23,238 nt of DNA from assembly GCA_021734045.1 (NCBI GenBank), contig JAIPJR010000047.1:1-23238 (forward strand), written 5' to 3'. Below the pieces are notes generated by a model, which was not told the DNA's origin, did not search any database, and saw only the letters and a program-made list of their open reading frames with translations. Origin of the DNA: Fidelibacterota bacterium. GTDB lineage: Bacteria; Fidelibacterota; UBA8477. A program made the translations under genes and the position numbers. Position 1 is the first letter of the stretch. Every line of letters starts with the position of its first letter. Positions 7,937-16,388 of the stretch are shown in pieces.

Positions 7937-9466
7937 ATGGCGCATGAATTTTTGAAGGAACTGGGTATCGAAACGATCAATCCGGGGGCTTGTTCCGGTC
8001 CCGGCCAATGGTCCACCACATCGGATGCCGGTGTATTGGCGTCCGTCAATCCGGCCACCGGTGAGCTGATTGCGAAAGTGAATCAGTGTTCGGAAGCGGA
8101 TTACGAAAAAGTTCTGGCCGACGCGGAAGCCGCTTTTCTGGAATGGCGTCAGGTGCCGGCTCCGAAACGGGGTGAAATCGTGCGGCAGATGGGCGAAGCA
8201 CTCCGCGCGAAAAAGGATGCCCTGGGCAGTCTGGTGGCGCTGGAAATGGGTAAGATTAAGGCCGAAGGTGATGGCGAAGTACAGGAAATGATTGACATCG
8301 CTGATTTTGCTGTGGGCCAGTCCCGTATGCTATATGGATTATCCATGCACTCAGAACGGCCGCAGCACCGTATGATGGAGCAATGGCATCCCCTGGGTGT
8401 CGTGGGTGTTATCTCAGCGTTTAATTTTCCCGTAGCTGTCTGGGCCTGGAATGCGTTTATCGCGGCGATTGCCGGTGATATCACCCTGTGGAAACCATCA
8501 TCTTCCGTTCCGCTTTGCGCCGTGGCTGTTCAGAATATCTGCAACGAGGTGCTGGAGAAGAACGGCCTGAAGGGTATTTTCAACCTGGTAATCGGGAAAG
8601 GCTCCACCATTGGTGAGCGCTTGATTAATGACACCCGGATTCCGCTGGTGAGCTTTACCGGCAGCACCGCCATGGGGCGCCATGTGGGCGAGGTTGTGGC
8701 AAAACGCTTCGGTAAAACCATTCTGGAACTGGGGGGTAATAATGCCATCATCGTGGATGATTCTGCCGACATGAAACTGGTGATTCCCGCCATCGTTTTT
8801 GGTGCGGTGGGAACGGCTGGTCAGCGCTGTACCTCCACTCGGCGGATAATTGTCCAGGAAGAGATTGCCGATGACCTGGTGAAATCCCTGGTGAACGCTT
8901 ACAAACAGGTTCGCATTGGCGATCCCTTAGATGCTGACACGCTCATGGGTCCACTGGTGAATCAAGGGGCGGTGGAAGATTACAAGCATGCCTTGGGCGA
9001 AATTCGTAAAGCCGGTGGTGAAATCGTTTATGGTGGCAATGTCATTGACCGTCCGGGCACCTTTGTGGAACCCACGATTGTGAGAGCGCAGAACAACTGG
9101 GATATCGTTCAGCACGAGACCTTCGCACCCATCCTGTATATCATCACCTTCAACACGATTGAAGAGGCGGTTGAGTTGCACAATGCTGTGCCGCAGGGCT
9201 TGTCGTCAGCCATGTTCACCCGTGACCTGCAGCATGCCGAGTATTTCCTCTCTGCCCGGGGCAGTGACTGCGGTATTGCCAATATCAACATCGGAACATC
9301 CGGAGCCGAAATTGGTGGGGCTTTTGGTGGTGAAAAGGAGACCGGCGGCGGGCGCGAATCGGGTTCCGACGCCTGGAAAGCCTACATGCGCCGCCAGACC
9401 AATACTATTAACTGGAGCAAGGAATTACCCCTGGCTCAGGGCATTAAATTCGACCTGGGGGAGTAA
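7937..9466 (+). CDS. 2-aminoadipate 6-semialdehyde dehydrogenase (ALDH7 family)
   Basis: This NAD(P)+-dependent enzyme oxidises 2-aminoadipate 6-semialdehyde to 2-aminoadipate, the third step of lysine degradation. The 509-residue protein is collinear with human ALDH7A1 (antiquitin). Shared segments include [31 protein letters not shown]-like [36 protein letters not shown] with general base E264, [12 protein letters not shown] with nucleophile C298, and the C-terminal [18 protein letters not shown] and LPLAQGIKF. The ATG is preceded by GAGGG with a 6-base spacer. It starts 43 bases after saccharopine dehydrogenase and 31 bases before rsmI. The ALDH7 class with neighbouring lysine-ketoglutarate reductase makes the semialdehyde substrate much more likely than betaine aldehyde or another aldehyde. 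Confidence 0.93.
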   Translation: MAHEFLKELGIETINPGACSGPGQWSTTSDAGVLASVNPATGELIAKVNQCSEADYEKVLADAEAAFLEWRQVPAPKRGEIVRQMGEALRAKKDALGSLVALEMGKIKAEGDGEVQEMIDIADFAVGQSRMLYGLSMHSERPQHRMMEQWHPLGVVGVISAFNFPVAVWAWNAFIAAIAGDITLWKPSSSVPLCAVAVQNICNEVLEKNGLKGIFNLVIGKGSTIGERLINDTRIPLVSFTGSTAMGRHVGEVVAKRFGKTILELGGNNAIIVDDSADMKLVIPAIVFGAVGTAGQRCTSTRRIIVQEEIADDLVKSLVNAYKQVRIGDPLDADTLMGPLVNQGAVEDYKHALGEIRKAGGEIVYGGNVIDRPGTFVEPTIVRAQNNWDIVQHETFAPILYIITFNTIEEAVELHNAVPQGLSSAMFTRDLQHAEYFLSARGSDCGIANINIGTSGAEIGGAFGGEKETGGGRESGSDAWKAYMRRQTNTINWSKELPLAQGIKFDLGE

Positions 9467-9497
9467 TATTGATAACCCTGTAATCGCCGGAGTGTGA

Positions 9498-10178
9498 TTG
9501 GCGGCTGGAAAACTCTACATCGTTTCAACGCCTATCGGTAATCTTGGTGACATGACTTACCGGGGCGTTGAAATTTTAAACTCAGTGGCGCTTATTGGTG
9601 CGGAGGATACCCGTACCAGCCGGCGTTTACTGGCGCATTATCACATTGAAACACCACTGCTGAGTTACCACGACTTTAATAAGGAACACGCCACACCGCG
9701 GCTGTTGGAGAAATTACTAGCCGGGGACGATCTGGCCCTGATTACGGATGCCGGTACACCCATGGTCAGTGATCCGGGATTTTACTTAACCCGGGCGGCT
9801 ATTGCTGCGGGGATTGAAGTCGTGCCCATTCCCGGTGCCTCTGCGCTCCTGGCAGCGCTTGTGGGAGCCGGATTGCCCACCGACCGGTTTGTTTTTGAGG
9901 GATTCCTGCCTCGGAAAAAAGGACGCCAGACCCGCCTGAAACAATTAGCAGATGATCCGCGTACGCTGGTCATCTATGAATCACCGCAACGGGTTGAAAA
10001 GACATTACGGGATATCCGCACTGCCTGGGGCAACCGTCCAGTTGTGATCGCCCGGGAATTAACGAAGAAATTCGAGGAATTCATTCGCGGGGAACTGAAT
10101 GATGTGTTAAAGAAATTGGAAGGGAAAACCCTGAAGGGCGAAATCGTCCTCATCGTGGGAGGGAACATTGACCGATAA
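9498..10178 (+). CDS. rsmI: 16S rRNA (cytidine1402-2'-O)-methyltransferase
   Basis: RsmI methylates the 2'-OH of C1402 in the decoding centre of 16S rRNA using S-adenosylmethionine. The 226-residue protein begins AAGKLYIVSTPIGNLGDMT and carries the tetrapyrrole-methylase-fold motifs AEDTRTSRRLL-type, HDFNKE, LITDAGTPMVSDPG, PIPGASALLAAL, FEGFLPRKKGR and VIYESPQRV. It is shorter than the E. coli enzyme because it lacks a long C-terminal tail. The start is TTG at 9498, supported by GGAG ending 5 bases upstream; no in-frame ATG fits the family N-terminus. Its 3' end overlaps the next gene by 11 bases. Confidence 0.93.
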   Translation: MAAGKLYIVSTPIGNLGDMTYRGVEILNSVALIGAEDTRTSRRLLAHYHIETPLLSYHDFNKEHATPRLLEKLLAGDDLALITDAGTPMVSDPGFYLTRAAIAAGIEVVPIPGASALLAALVGAGLPTDRFVFEGFLPRKKGRQTRLKQLADDPRTLVIYESPQRVEKTLRDIRTAWGNRPVVIARELTKKFEEFIRGELNDVLKKLEGKTLKGEIVLIVGGNIDR

Positions 10179-10809
10179 AACGAGCAAACAGACTGACTAT
10201 CAATACGCCCGGGATGATTTCCGATATCCCCGGTGGCTGACACGAATCCTGGATTATTTGGTGAATATGGGTGGAGAGGCGGTCAGGAAAACCAGCCTGG
10301 CGCACCGGCAAATGGATTATGTGTTGTGGGGAATGTCCCTACTGTATGTAATTGTCATTTTACCGGGATTCTATTTCTGGGCGGGACTGCTGCTGGGATT
10401 GTGGGTTTACGCCGATCAGGTACACCTGCGTCTGTTTATTGAAAAAAAAGCACCCAACCGCCACCTGAAGCATGTACTTATGGAAAGCCCCTTCGTCCTT
10501 GGGCTGGCGATTCACTTTTGGTTGCAGGGGTACCTCTTCACCGGTCTGGCCACGCTGTTCGGATTTGGTGGGATGTATCTATTATCATCCATGCAGATGA
10601 AATATGATCTTGAGTCCCTGAAAATTCCCAAACTCTACTTTCTGCGCTGGGACCGGTTGGGAATGCTGGCGCTTATGGTGATTCTGGGTGCTCTGGAAGG
10701 TCCCCGTGCTTATCTTTGGCCCGTTCTGGGAGGCTGGTTCCTCCTTGCGCTGACATTCTATGATTATATCTGGGTCATGATTCAGTTTATGAAGCACGGA
10801 AAACAGTGA
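10168..10809 (+). CDS. Polytopic membrane protein of unknown function
   Basis: I do not recognise this 213-residue protein. About 50 polar and basic residues precede hydrophobic stretches near 51-82 (possibly two helices), 109-140, 166-182 and 185-205, so four to six membrane helices are plausible. I see no catalytic motif; in particular there is no D..DG..AR motif of CDP-alcohol phosphotransferases, although the size and hydrophobic pattern are similar. It starts at TTG 10168 within the rsmI 3' end, with GGGAGGG four bases before it, and ends in a 4-base overlap with tmk. This tight packing argues that it is a real, co-translated gene. A link to membrane or nucleotide metabolism would be guesswork. 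Confidence 0.8.
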   Translation: MTDKTSKQTDYQYARDDFRYPRWLTRILDYLVNMGGEAVRKTSLAHRQMDYVLWGMSLLYVIVILPGFYFWAGLLLGLWVYADQVHLRLFIEKKAPNRHLKHVLMESPFVLGLAIHFWLQGYLFTGLATLFGFGGMYLLSSMQMKYDLESLKIPKLYFLRWDRLGMLALMVILGALEGPRAYLWPVLGGWFLLALTFYDYIWVMIQFMKHGKQ

Positions 10810-11432
10810 AAACCAAACGCGCATTATTCATTTCATTCGAAGGCATTGACGGATCCGGGAAATCCACCCAGGTCAAAATGCTGTATCACTACCTGTTGAA
10901 CGAAGGTTACGTCGTCCATTTATTCCGGGAACCGGGTGGAACATCCATTTCAGAAAAAATCCGGTCCATACTTCTGGATAAAAATAATGTGGAGATGACA
11001 CCCATCGCGGAAGTATTGCTCTACTTCGCCAGCCGTAATCAACTCCTGCATGAAAAAGTTTTGCCTGCCCTGGAGCGCGGTGAAATTGTCCTGATGGATC
11101 GCTATGTGGACAGCAGCAGGGCTTATCAGGGTGTGGGGCGCGCGCTGGGTGCACGGCCACTGAATTATCTTACTAAATTTGCCACCTACGATAGAAAGCC
11201 TGAGTTGACGATCCTGGTGGATTTACCCCTGGAGACCGCTGAGGACCGCCTGAGTGAAAAAAATCTGGACCGGTTCGAATCCGAATCCATGCAGTTCAAA
11301 CGAAAAGTTCGCTCCGGTTACCTGAACCTGGCCAAAAAAGAACCGTCGCGATACCTGGTAGTGGATGGCCGGGCGTCACCAGACGATTTGTTCAGGCAGA
11401 TCAAACTGCGGGTTCAGGAATTATTGGATTAG
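10806..11432 (+). CDS. tmk: Thymidylate kinase
   Basis: Thymidylate kinase phosphorylates dTMP to dTDP with ATP, an essential step of dTTP synthesis in the cytoplasm. The 208-residue protein has the P-loop FEGIDGSGKST (residues 11-21), the FREPGGT dTMP-binding motif and MDRYVDSSRAYQG (DRY/F motif). ILVDLPLETAEDRL precedes a lid region with RFE. The length is normal for the family. The start is GTG at 10806, overlapping the TGA of the upstream membrane protein gene (GTGA), so translation is probably coupled. It is followed after 10 bases by the CtpA-type protease gene. Confidence 0.95.
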   Translation: MKTKRALFISFEGIDGSGKSTQVKMLYHYLLNEGYVVHLFREPGGTSISEKIRSILLDKNNVEMTPIAEVLLYFASRNQLLHEKVLPALERGEIVLMDRYVDSSRAYQGVGRALGARPLNYLTKFATYDRKPELTILVDLPLETAEDRLSEKNLDRFESESMQFKRKVRSGYLNLAKKEPSRYLVVDGRASPDDLFRQIKLRVQELLD

Positions 11433-11442
11433 ACGGGGCACC

Positions 11443-13101
11443 GTGTGGCTGCTTAAATACAATAAATTTATCGCGATAGCGGCGCTGTGGATACCGCTGG
11501 TCCTGCTGGGGTTATCCCCACAGAAGGAGCGCCAGGCTCAGGAGCGTTTTGAGAAGGTTTTTCGAGAATTATTGACGCGCTATGTGGCGGAGATTAATCC
11601 TGAAAAACTGAGTAACCACGCCATCTCGTCGCTATTGGCCGACTTGGATCCCTACTCGGAATACATATTAAAAGAGAATGAGTACCGGCTGGATGTACTT
11701 ACCAAAGGGCAATATGGCGGTATTGGCCTGAAACTGGGGCGCCAGAATGACACGCTGGTTGTGATTACTCCCATGGCCGGAAGTCCGGCGGAACAGCGGG
11801 GGATTCGCCCCGGAGATAGAATTATCAAGATTGATTCGGTGTGGACCCGGGATTTGAGTACCCATCAGGCTGCTCAAATGGTACGGGGACCCGCCGGTGA
11901 ACCGGTGGCACTACTGATAAAGCGCTATGGCGTGAACGAACCCCTGGTGTTTCATCTCATCCGGGAAATTATCCGCGTCGAGGATATTACCTACTCGGGA
12001 CTGGTGAGCGGACGAGTCGGGTATGTGAAACTGGCCTCTTTCTCACGTTATACAGCGATTCATTTGGAGCAGGAAATTCACCGCTTGCAGCAATCGGGGA
12101 TGACCGCTTTTATCCTGGATTTACGCGGGAATCCCGGCGGTTTACTCCATGCAGCGCTGGAGACAGCGGACCTGTTTTTACCTCAAAACGAGATGATTTT
12201 AGAGACTCGCGGGCGGCTTCCTTCAGCCAATAAAGTTTATCACACCAAGCGCCGTCCTGTCCTACCGGAAACACCCATGGTTGTGCTCATGGACGGCGGC
12301 AGCGCTTCGGCGTCTGAGATAGTGGGGGGGATTTTACAGGATTTGGATCGGGCGGTGGTACTGGGTAGCCGCACGTTTGGGAAAGGCTTGGTTCAAACGG
12401 TTTATCCTGTGGATGAGAAGGCCATATTGAAACTTACTACTGCAAAATATTACCTGCCATCCGGACGGTTAATCCAAAAAGCTGTTTACGGGGAAGGTTT
12501 AATCCGGGAGGACGACGACTTGGTGGACTCGCTGGACTACCTGACGCGTCAGGGTCGTCATGTAAAGGGCGGCGGCGGTATCAGACCGGATGTGGAGGTT
12601 GCGCCGCTGCTGGTAGATCGGTATGAGCGCCAACTGTGGCAGCAGGGACTTTTTTTCCAGTTTGCTGTGCAGTACGTCAATAGCCATGATGATTTGATTC
12701 TTCCTTTTCATGCGACGGACAGTGAGGTGGAGGCGTTTCGGGATTGGCTTGGTGACCAGGGGTACGAATACGCGACAGATTTTACAAACTGGCTGGATAA
12801 AAGTCTGTCCCTGGTGGACACAACGGTCAGTGTATCGGCTTCAATTGTGGATTTACTGGAGCGTGCCCGCGATCTGGCCTCTGTAATGGAGCAAGAAGCC
12901 TTTGACGCCAATTATGATCGCATCCGCCTGGGAATTGAAAGGGAAGTGGCGGCTGTCATCGGGGGAACCAGCGCACGCTTTGCTGCCGGGATGCGTGAGG
13001 ATTTGGTGCTGGAGGAAGCGCTGAGTTTATTGCGTCAACCGGGTGCCGTCACGGCGATTCTGCATGGGGAAACTGTGGCGAGATCGGTTCGGGCTGACTG
13101 A
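11443..13101 (+). CDS. C-terminal processing peptidase, S41 family (CtpA/Prc type)
   Basis: This serine protease cleaves envelope proteins near their C-termini outside the cytoplasmic membrane. The 552-residue protein opens with a hydrophobic signal or anchor (about residues 5-22, FIAIAALWIPLVLLGL). A PDZ domain follows around GQYGGIGLKL to MVRGPAG. The S41 core has VGYVKLASF, FILDLRGNPGGLL, DGGSASASE and RTFGKGLVQ. S289 and K314 are spaced 25 residues apart, the same spacing as the S430/K455 dyad of E. coli Tsp. RHVKGGGGIRPDV and a roughly 150-residue C-terminal region follow. The start is GTG at 11443, chosen because longer forms run back into tmk and a GGGGC lies upstream. The substrate is unknown. 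Only a weak terminator candidate follows. Confidence 0.9.
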   Translation: MWLLKYNKFIAIAALWIPLVLLGLSPQKERQAQERFEKVFRELLTRYVAEINPEKLSNHAISSLLADLDPYSEYILKENEYRLDVLTKGQYGGIGLKLGRQNDTLVVITPMAGSPAEQRGIRPGDRIIKIDSVWTRDLSTHQAAQMVRGPAGEPVALLIKRYGVNEPLVFHLIREIIRVEDITYSGLVSGRVGYVKLASFSRYTAIHLEQEIHRLQQSGMTAFILDLRGNPGGLLHAALETADLFLPQNEMILETRGRLPSANKVYHTKRRPVLPETPMVVLMDGGSASASEIVGGILQDLDRAVVLGSRTFGKGLVQTVYPVDEKAILKLTTAKYYLPSGRLIQKAVYGEGLIREDDDLVDSLDYLTRQGRHVKGGGGIRPDVEVAPLLVDRYERQLWQQGLFFQFAVQYVNSHDDLILPFHATDSEVEAFRDWLGDQGYEYATDFTNWLDKSLSLVDTTVSVSASIVDLLERARDLASVMEQEAFDANYDRIRLGIEREVAAVIGGTSARFAAGMREDLVLEEALSLLRQPGAVTAILHGETVARSVRAD

Positions 13102-13184
13102 TATGTACCGTTACTTGAAATTCTGTGCGGTAAAGTGAATATTTTTTAGTAATAATCTCCTTGCTGACCTTCATGTGTGCCGTT

Positions 13185-13201
13185 ATTTTTGCCCGCTTTT
13201 T
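13185..13201 (+). repeat. Copy 2 of a short intergenic motif (ATTT..GC-CGCTTTTT) before tRNA-Val
   Basis: ATTTTTGCCCGCTTTTT ends 36 bases before the mature 5' end of tRNA-Val. Similar sequences lie at 5174-5190 and 22984-22999. Its role is unknown; a promoter element is one possibility, but no matching -10 box at a constant distance is seen. Confidence 0.35.
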
Positions 13202-13237
13202 GGAGAGGTCGCGTTTGGAATAAACCAATCGTGAAGC

Positions 13238-13311
13238 GGGCGATTAGCTCAGGTGGTTAGAGTACTTGCTTGACATGCAAGGGGTCACTGGTTCGAGTCC
13301 AGTATCGCCCA
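13238..13311 (+). tRNA. tRNA-Val (anticodon GAC)
   Basis: The sequence folds as a complete 74-base tRNA. The acceptor stem pairs GGGCGAT (13238-13244) with ATCGCCC, followed by discriminator A 13311. The D arm is GCTC...GAGT. The anticodon stem CTTGC/GCAAG holds the loop TTGACAT with anticodon GAC at 13272-13274. The T arm is ACTGG-TTCGAGT-CCAGT. CCA is not encoded and must be added after transcription. The gene ends only 15 bases before the thrS start codon. Confidence 0.97.
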
Positions 13312-13326
13312 CAGACAGAAAGAAAT

Positions 13327-15255
13327 ATGAGCAGTAGCAATGGGGACATTACGGTTAAATATCCCAGCGGTAAATCAGAAAAGGTATCGTCCGGCATCAC
13401 TTTAGCCGAATTGGCTGCTCAAATCAGTCCCAATTTTTTCAACCAACTCATCGCAGCAAAAGTGGATGGTAAACCGGTAGATCTGGCGTACTCGCTGGAT
13501 CGTGACGCTGAGGTAGAGTTTCTGAAGCCGGATTCTGAAGATGGTCATGAAATTCTGCTCCACAGTACCGCTCATCTCATGGCGCAGGCAGTGAAGCGCC
13601 TCTATCCGGAAACTCAGGTGACAATCGGACCGGCCATTGAAAATGGTTTTTATTACGATTTTGACCGCGAGGAACCGTTTACGGAAGAGGATTTAGAAGC
13701 GATTGAAGCGGAAATGCAGAAAATCGTGGATGAAAATATCCCGGTTCAGCGCGAAGAAATTTCCCGCAATGATGCCATTGACATGTTTCGCTCCATGGGT
13801 GAGCAGTACAAGGTGGAGATTATCTCGGAAATTGACGAAGCTGAAACGATTTCCGCTTACCGGCAGGGCGATTTCATCGATTTGTGTCGGGGACCGCATC
13901 TACCTTCCACCGGAAAAGCCGGTGCGTTTAAATTGCTGAGTGTAGCCGGCGCCTACTGGCGTGGTGACGAGCGCAATAAAATGCTCTCCCGTATTTACGG
14001 CACCGCGTTCGCCACGAAAAAAGCGTTAAAAAAATATTTGAACATGCTTGAGGAGGCGAAACGCCGCGATCATCGCAAGCTGGGGAAAGAGCTGGACCTG
14101 TTTAGCTTTCATGATGAAGCACCTGCCAATGTATTTTTCCACCCCAAGGGCACGACGGTTTATAATCTCATTATGGAGACAGTTGCAGACTCCAATCTAC
14201 GCTATGGTTATCAGGAGGTGAATACACCCCTCATTATGAATGTCGCGCTATGGCATCAATCGGGACATTATGATAATTACCGTGAAAACATGTACTTCAC
14301 CAAGGTGGATGAAAAAGATTTCGCTGTGAAGCCCATGAACTGCCCGGGACATCTGTTGATTTTCAAATCCACACCCCGATCCTACCGTGATTTGCCGGTA
14401 CGCATGTCCGAGTTCGGCCGCGTTCACCGGCATGAACGCAGTGGCGTGACCCATGGGTTGTTCCGGGTGCGCACCTTCGTACAGGATGATGCCCACATTT
14501 TTTGCACGGAAGAAGACATTCAGAAAGAAGTGGGGTTGGTTCTGGATCAGATTTTTGAGATTTATCGGACCTTCGGATTCGAGAATGTCCATGTGGAACT
14601 CAGTACCCGCCCGGAAAAGTCTATTGGCTCTGCGGAAGTCTGGGAGAAATCTGAAGCAGCCTTAGAAGCGGTATTGAAAGACAAGGCCATTGATTACAAA
14701 CTAAATCCAGGTGATGGCGCCTTCTACGGTCCCAAAATTGATTTTCATATTCGGGATTCACTGGGACGTAGTTGGCAGTGCGGCACGGCGCAATTGGATT
14801 TCTCCATGCCGGAACGATTGGGTATCAGCTATACCGGGGAAGACGGCCAGGACCACACGCCGGTGATGATTCACCGTGCGGTAGTGGGCAGCCTGGAGCG
14901 ATTCATGGGCATTTTAATTGAACATTACGCAGCGAGTTTCCCCCTTTGGCTGGCACCGATTCAGGTTAAATTGGTACCGATTGCAGATCGGCATTTTGAT
15001 TATACCGATCAGACTGCAGCCCGGCTACGGGAAGCCGGTATTCGGGTGGAAGTCAACCGGAAGAATGAGAAGATTGGCCAGAAGATTCGCCAGGCTGAAT
15101 TAGAAAAAGTCCCGGTTATGTTAATCATCGGCGACAAAGAAATTGAAAACCAGCAGGTCAGCGTGCGCCGCCATAAGCAGGGGGACGCCGGAGCCATATC
15201 GCTGGATGAACTGCTGGAGCAACTCATGAACGAAATCAGGGAGAAAGCCCATTAA
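13327..15255 (+). CDS. thrS: Threonyl-tRNA synthetase
   Basis: ThrRS charges tRNA-Thr with threonine and hydrolyses mischarged Ser-tRNA-Thr. The 642-residue protein has an N-terminal TGS domain, then the editing domain with H79/H83 (HSTAH) and C187/H191 (CRGPH). The class II core follows, with zinc ligands C339 (MNCPGH), H390 (QDDAH) and H516 (MIHRA); their spacing equals that of E. coli C334/H385/H511. The anticodon-binding domain is C-terminal. The ATG at 13327 lies 15 bases after tRNA-Val with only a weak AGAAAG ribosome binding site. There is no room for a T-box or long leader, so its mRNA 5' end is probably made by tRNA 3' processing. The stop overlaps the infC AUU start. Confidence 0.96.
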   Translation: MSSSNGDITVKYPSGKSEKVSSGITLAELAAQISPNFFNQLIAAKVDGKPVDLAYSLDRDAEVEFLKPDSEDGHEILLHSTAHLMAQAVKRLYPETQVTIGPAIENGFYYDFDREEPFTEEDLEAIEAEMQKIVDENIPVQREEISRNDAIDMFRSMGEQYKVEIISEIDEAETISAYRQGDFIDLCRGPHLPSTGKAGAFKLLSVAGAYWRGDERNKMLSRIYGTAFATKKALKKYLNMLEEAKRRDHRKLGKELDLFSFHDEAPANVFFHPKGTTVYNLIMETVADSNLRYGYQEVNTPLIMNVALWHQSGHYDNYRENMYFTKVDEKDFAVKPMNCPGHLLIFKSTPRSYRDLPVRMSEFGRVHRHERSGVTHGLFRVRTFVQDDAHIFCTEEDIQKEVGLVLDQIFEIYRTFGFENVHVELSTRPEKSIGSAEVWEKSEAALEAVLKDKAIDYKLNPGDGAFYGPKIDFHIRDSLGRSWQCGTAQLDFSMPERLGISYTGEDGQDHTPVMIHRAVVGSLERFMGILIEHYAASFPLWLAPIQVKLVPIADRHFDYTDQTAARLREAGIRVEVNRKNEKIGQKIRQAELEKVPVMLIIGDKEIENQQVSVRRHKQGDAGAISLDELLEQLMNEIREKAH

Positions 15256-15790
15256 GAAAGGTAGACAAGCGCCTACCAAGGCCAACAGTAACGAACCCCG
15301 TGTAAATCAGGAGATTAGAGTCAGGGAGGTTCGACTCATCGATGAAGAAGGCACACAGATGGGAGTAATAACGACCAGTGATGCGTTGGCGATTGCCAGC
15401 GAACGCGAGTTGGATCTTGTGGAGGTTGCTCCACAGTCAGACCCGCCGGTGTGTCGTCTCATGGACTATGGCAAATTCAAATACGACCGGGCGAAAAAAG
15501 AAAAAGATAGTAAGAAAAAACAGCATGTTATCCAGAACAAAGAGGTTCGTTTTCGGCCGGGTATTGATGTGCATGATATGATGACCAAGGTCAACAAGGC
15601 GCGTGAATTTCTGGAAGAAGGAGCCCGTGTGAAAATTACGGTCATGTTCCGAGGACGGGAGATGGCTTACACGGAAAACGGTTATATTTTGATTGAAAAA
15701 ATCATGGAACAGTTGGGTGATATTGCCAGTGTGGAACGGGAGCCGGTCATGGAAGGCCGCTTCATGACCACCTTTATTACCCCCAAATAG
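15251..15790 (+). CDS. infC: Translation initiation factor IF-3, AUU start
   Basis: IF-3 binds the 30S subunit, prevents early 50S joining and checks start codon and initiator tRNA. The family N-terminus (RVNQEIRVREVRLIDEEG) is encoded well upstream of the first ATG at 15359, so that ATG cannot be the start. The only good start is ATT at 15251, preceded by AGGGAG with a 7-base spacer and giving a 179-residue protein beginning (M)KKGRQAPTK. E. coli infC also starts at AUU, which lets IF-3 repress its own translation; the same control is inferred here. The protein has the usual DPPVCRLMDYGKF motif, a charged linker and the C-terminal domain ending EGRFMTTFITPK. The start overlaps the thrS TAA (ATTAA). 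Confidence 0.95.
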   Translation: MKKGRQAPTKANSNEPRVNQEIRVREVRLIDEEGTQMGVITTSDALAIASERELDLVEVAPQSDPPVCRLMDYGKFKYDRAKKEKDSKKKQHVIQNKEVRFRPGIDVHDMMTKVNKAREFLEEGARVKITVMFRGREMAYTENGYILIEKIMEQLGDIASVEREPVMEGRFMTTFITPK

Positions 15791-15804
15791 GAGAGTGGAA
15801 TAAA

Positions 15805-15999
15805 ATGCCCAAAATGAAATCAAACCGGGCGGCCAAAAAACGCTTTAAGCTGACCGGAAGCGGCAAAGTGAAGCGAAATAAAGCGTATAAACGGCACAAA
15901 TTATTGAACAAGACCAAGAAGCAGAAACGCGATTTGCGCTCCTCCGGTTTACTCACCGGTGGTGACGCAAAAAAAGTATTAAAAAGTATCTCTGTGTAA
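15805..15999 (+). CDS. rpmI: 50S ribosomal protein L35
   Basis: This 64-residue, strongly basic protein starts MPKMKSNRAAKKRFKLTGSG and continues with GKVKRNKAYKRH and LLNKT, the signature of bL35. It is a component of the large ribosomal subunit. AGGAGAG upstream gives a good ribosome binding site, and the gene begins 14 bases after infC. Its length and its position between infC and rplT are standard. Confidence 0.97.
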   Translation: MPKMKSNRAAKKRFKLTGSGKVKRNKAYKRHKLLNKTKKQKRDLRSSGLLTGGDAKKVLKSISV

Positions 16000-16020
16000 C
16001 GGAAAGAGGAGTTTGGTTCC

Positions 16021-16365
16021 ATGCCAAGAGCAAAGAGTAGTGTCGCACGGAAGCGCCGACATAAAAAAATATTAAAAGCAGCCAGAGGGTACTACGGTGC
16101 ACGTCACAGATTATACCGTACCGCGCGGGAAACCGTCCAGCGCGCCTGGGCTTACAGCTACCGGGATCGGCGAAAACGCAAATCCATGTTCCGGAAATTA
16201 TGGATTGCCAGGATTAATGCTGCGGCCCGGCTGAACGGGTTATCCTACTCCAAATTGATGAATGGATTGAAGAAGAATGGGATTGAGCTGAACCGTAAAA
16301 TGCTGGCGGAAATCGCTGTCACTGATCCGGCCGGCTTCAGCGTAATCGTCAAAAAAGCAGCGTAA
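16021..16365 (+). CDS. rplT: 50S ribosomal protein L20
   Basis: bL20 is an early-assembly protein of the large subunit. The 114-residue basic protein starts [20 protein letters not shown] and contains [23 protein letters not shown] and LWIARINAA, the conserved 23S rRNA-binding features. AAGAGGAG lies upstream. The gene follows rpmI after 21 bases and precedes pheS by 23 bases, the common IF3-L35-L20-PheST arrangement. In E. coli L20 represses the operon; I see no obvious operator structure in the short spacers here. Confidence 0.97.
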   Translation: MPRAKSSVARKRRHKKILKAARGYYGARHRLYRTARETVQRAWAYSYRDRRKRKSMFRKLWIARINAAARLNGLSYSKLMNGLKKNGIELNRKMLAEIAVTDPAGFSVIVKKAA

Positions 16366-16388
16366 AAATACACATAGGTAGCTAGCGC

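Noticed and set aside
13106-13147. Terminator after the S41 protease gene
   Set aside because: The short stems (13106-13110/13128-13132 and 13111-13116/13133-13138) exclude each other and have long loops, so the T6 run alone is not enough.
13312-13326. T-box or other leader for thrS
   Set aside because: There are only 15 bases between the tRNA and the thrS ATG; nothing of that kind can fit.
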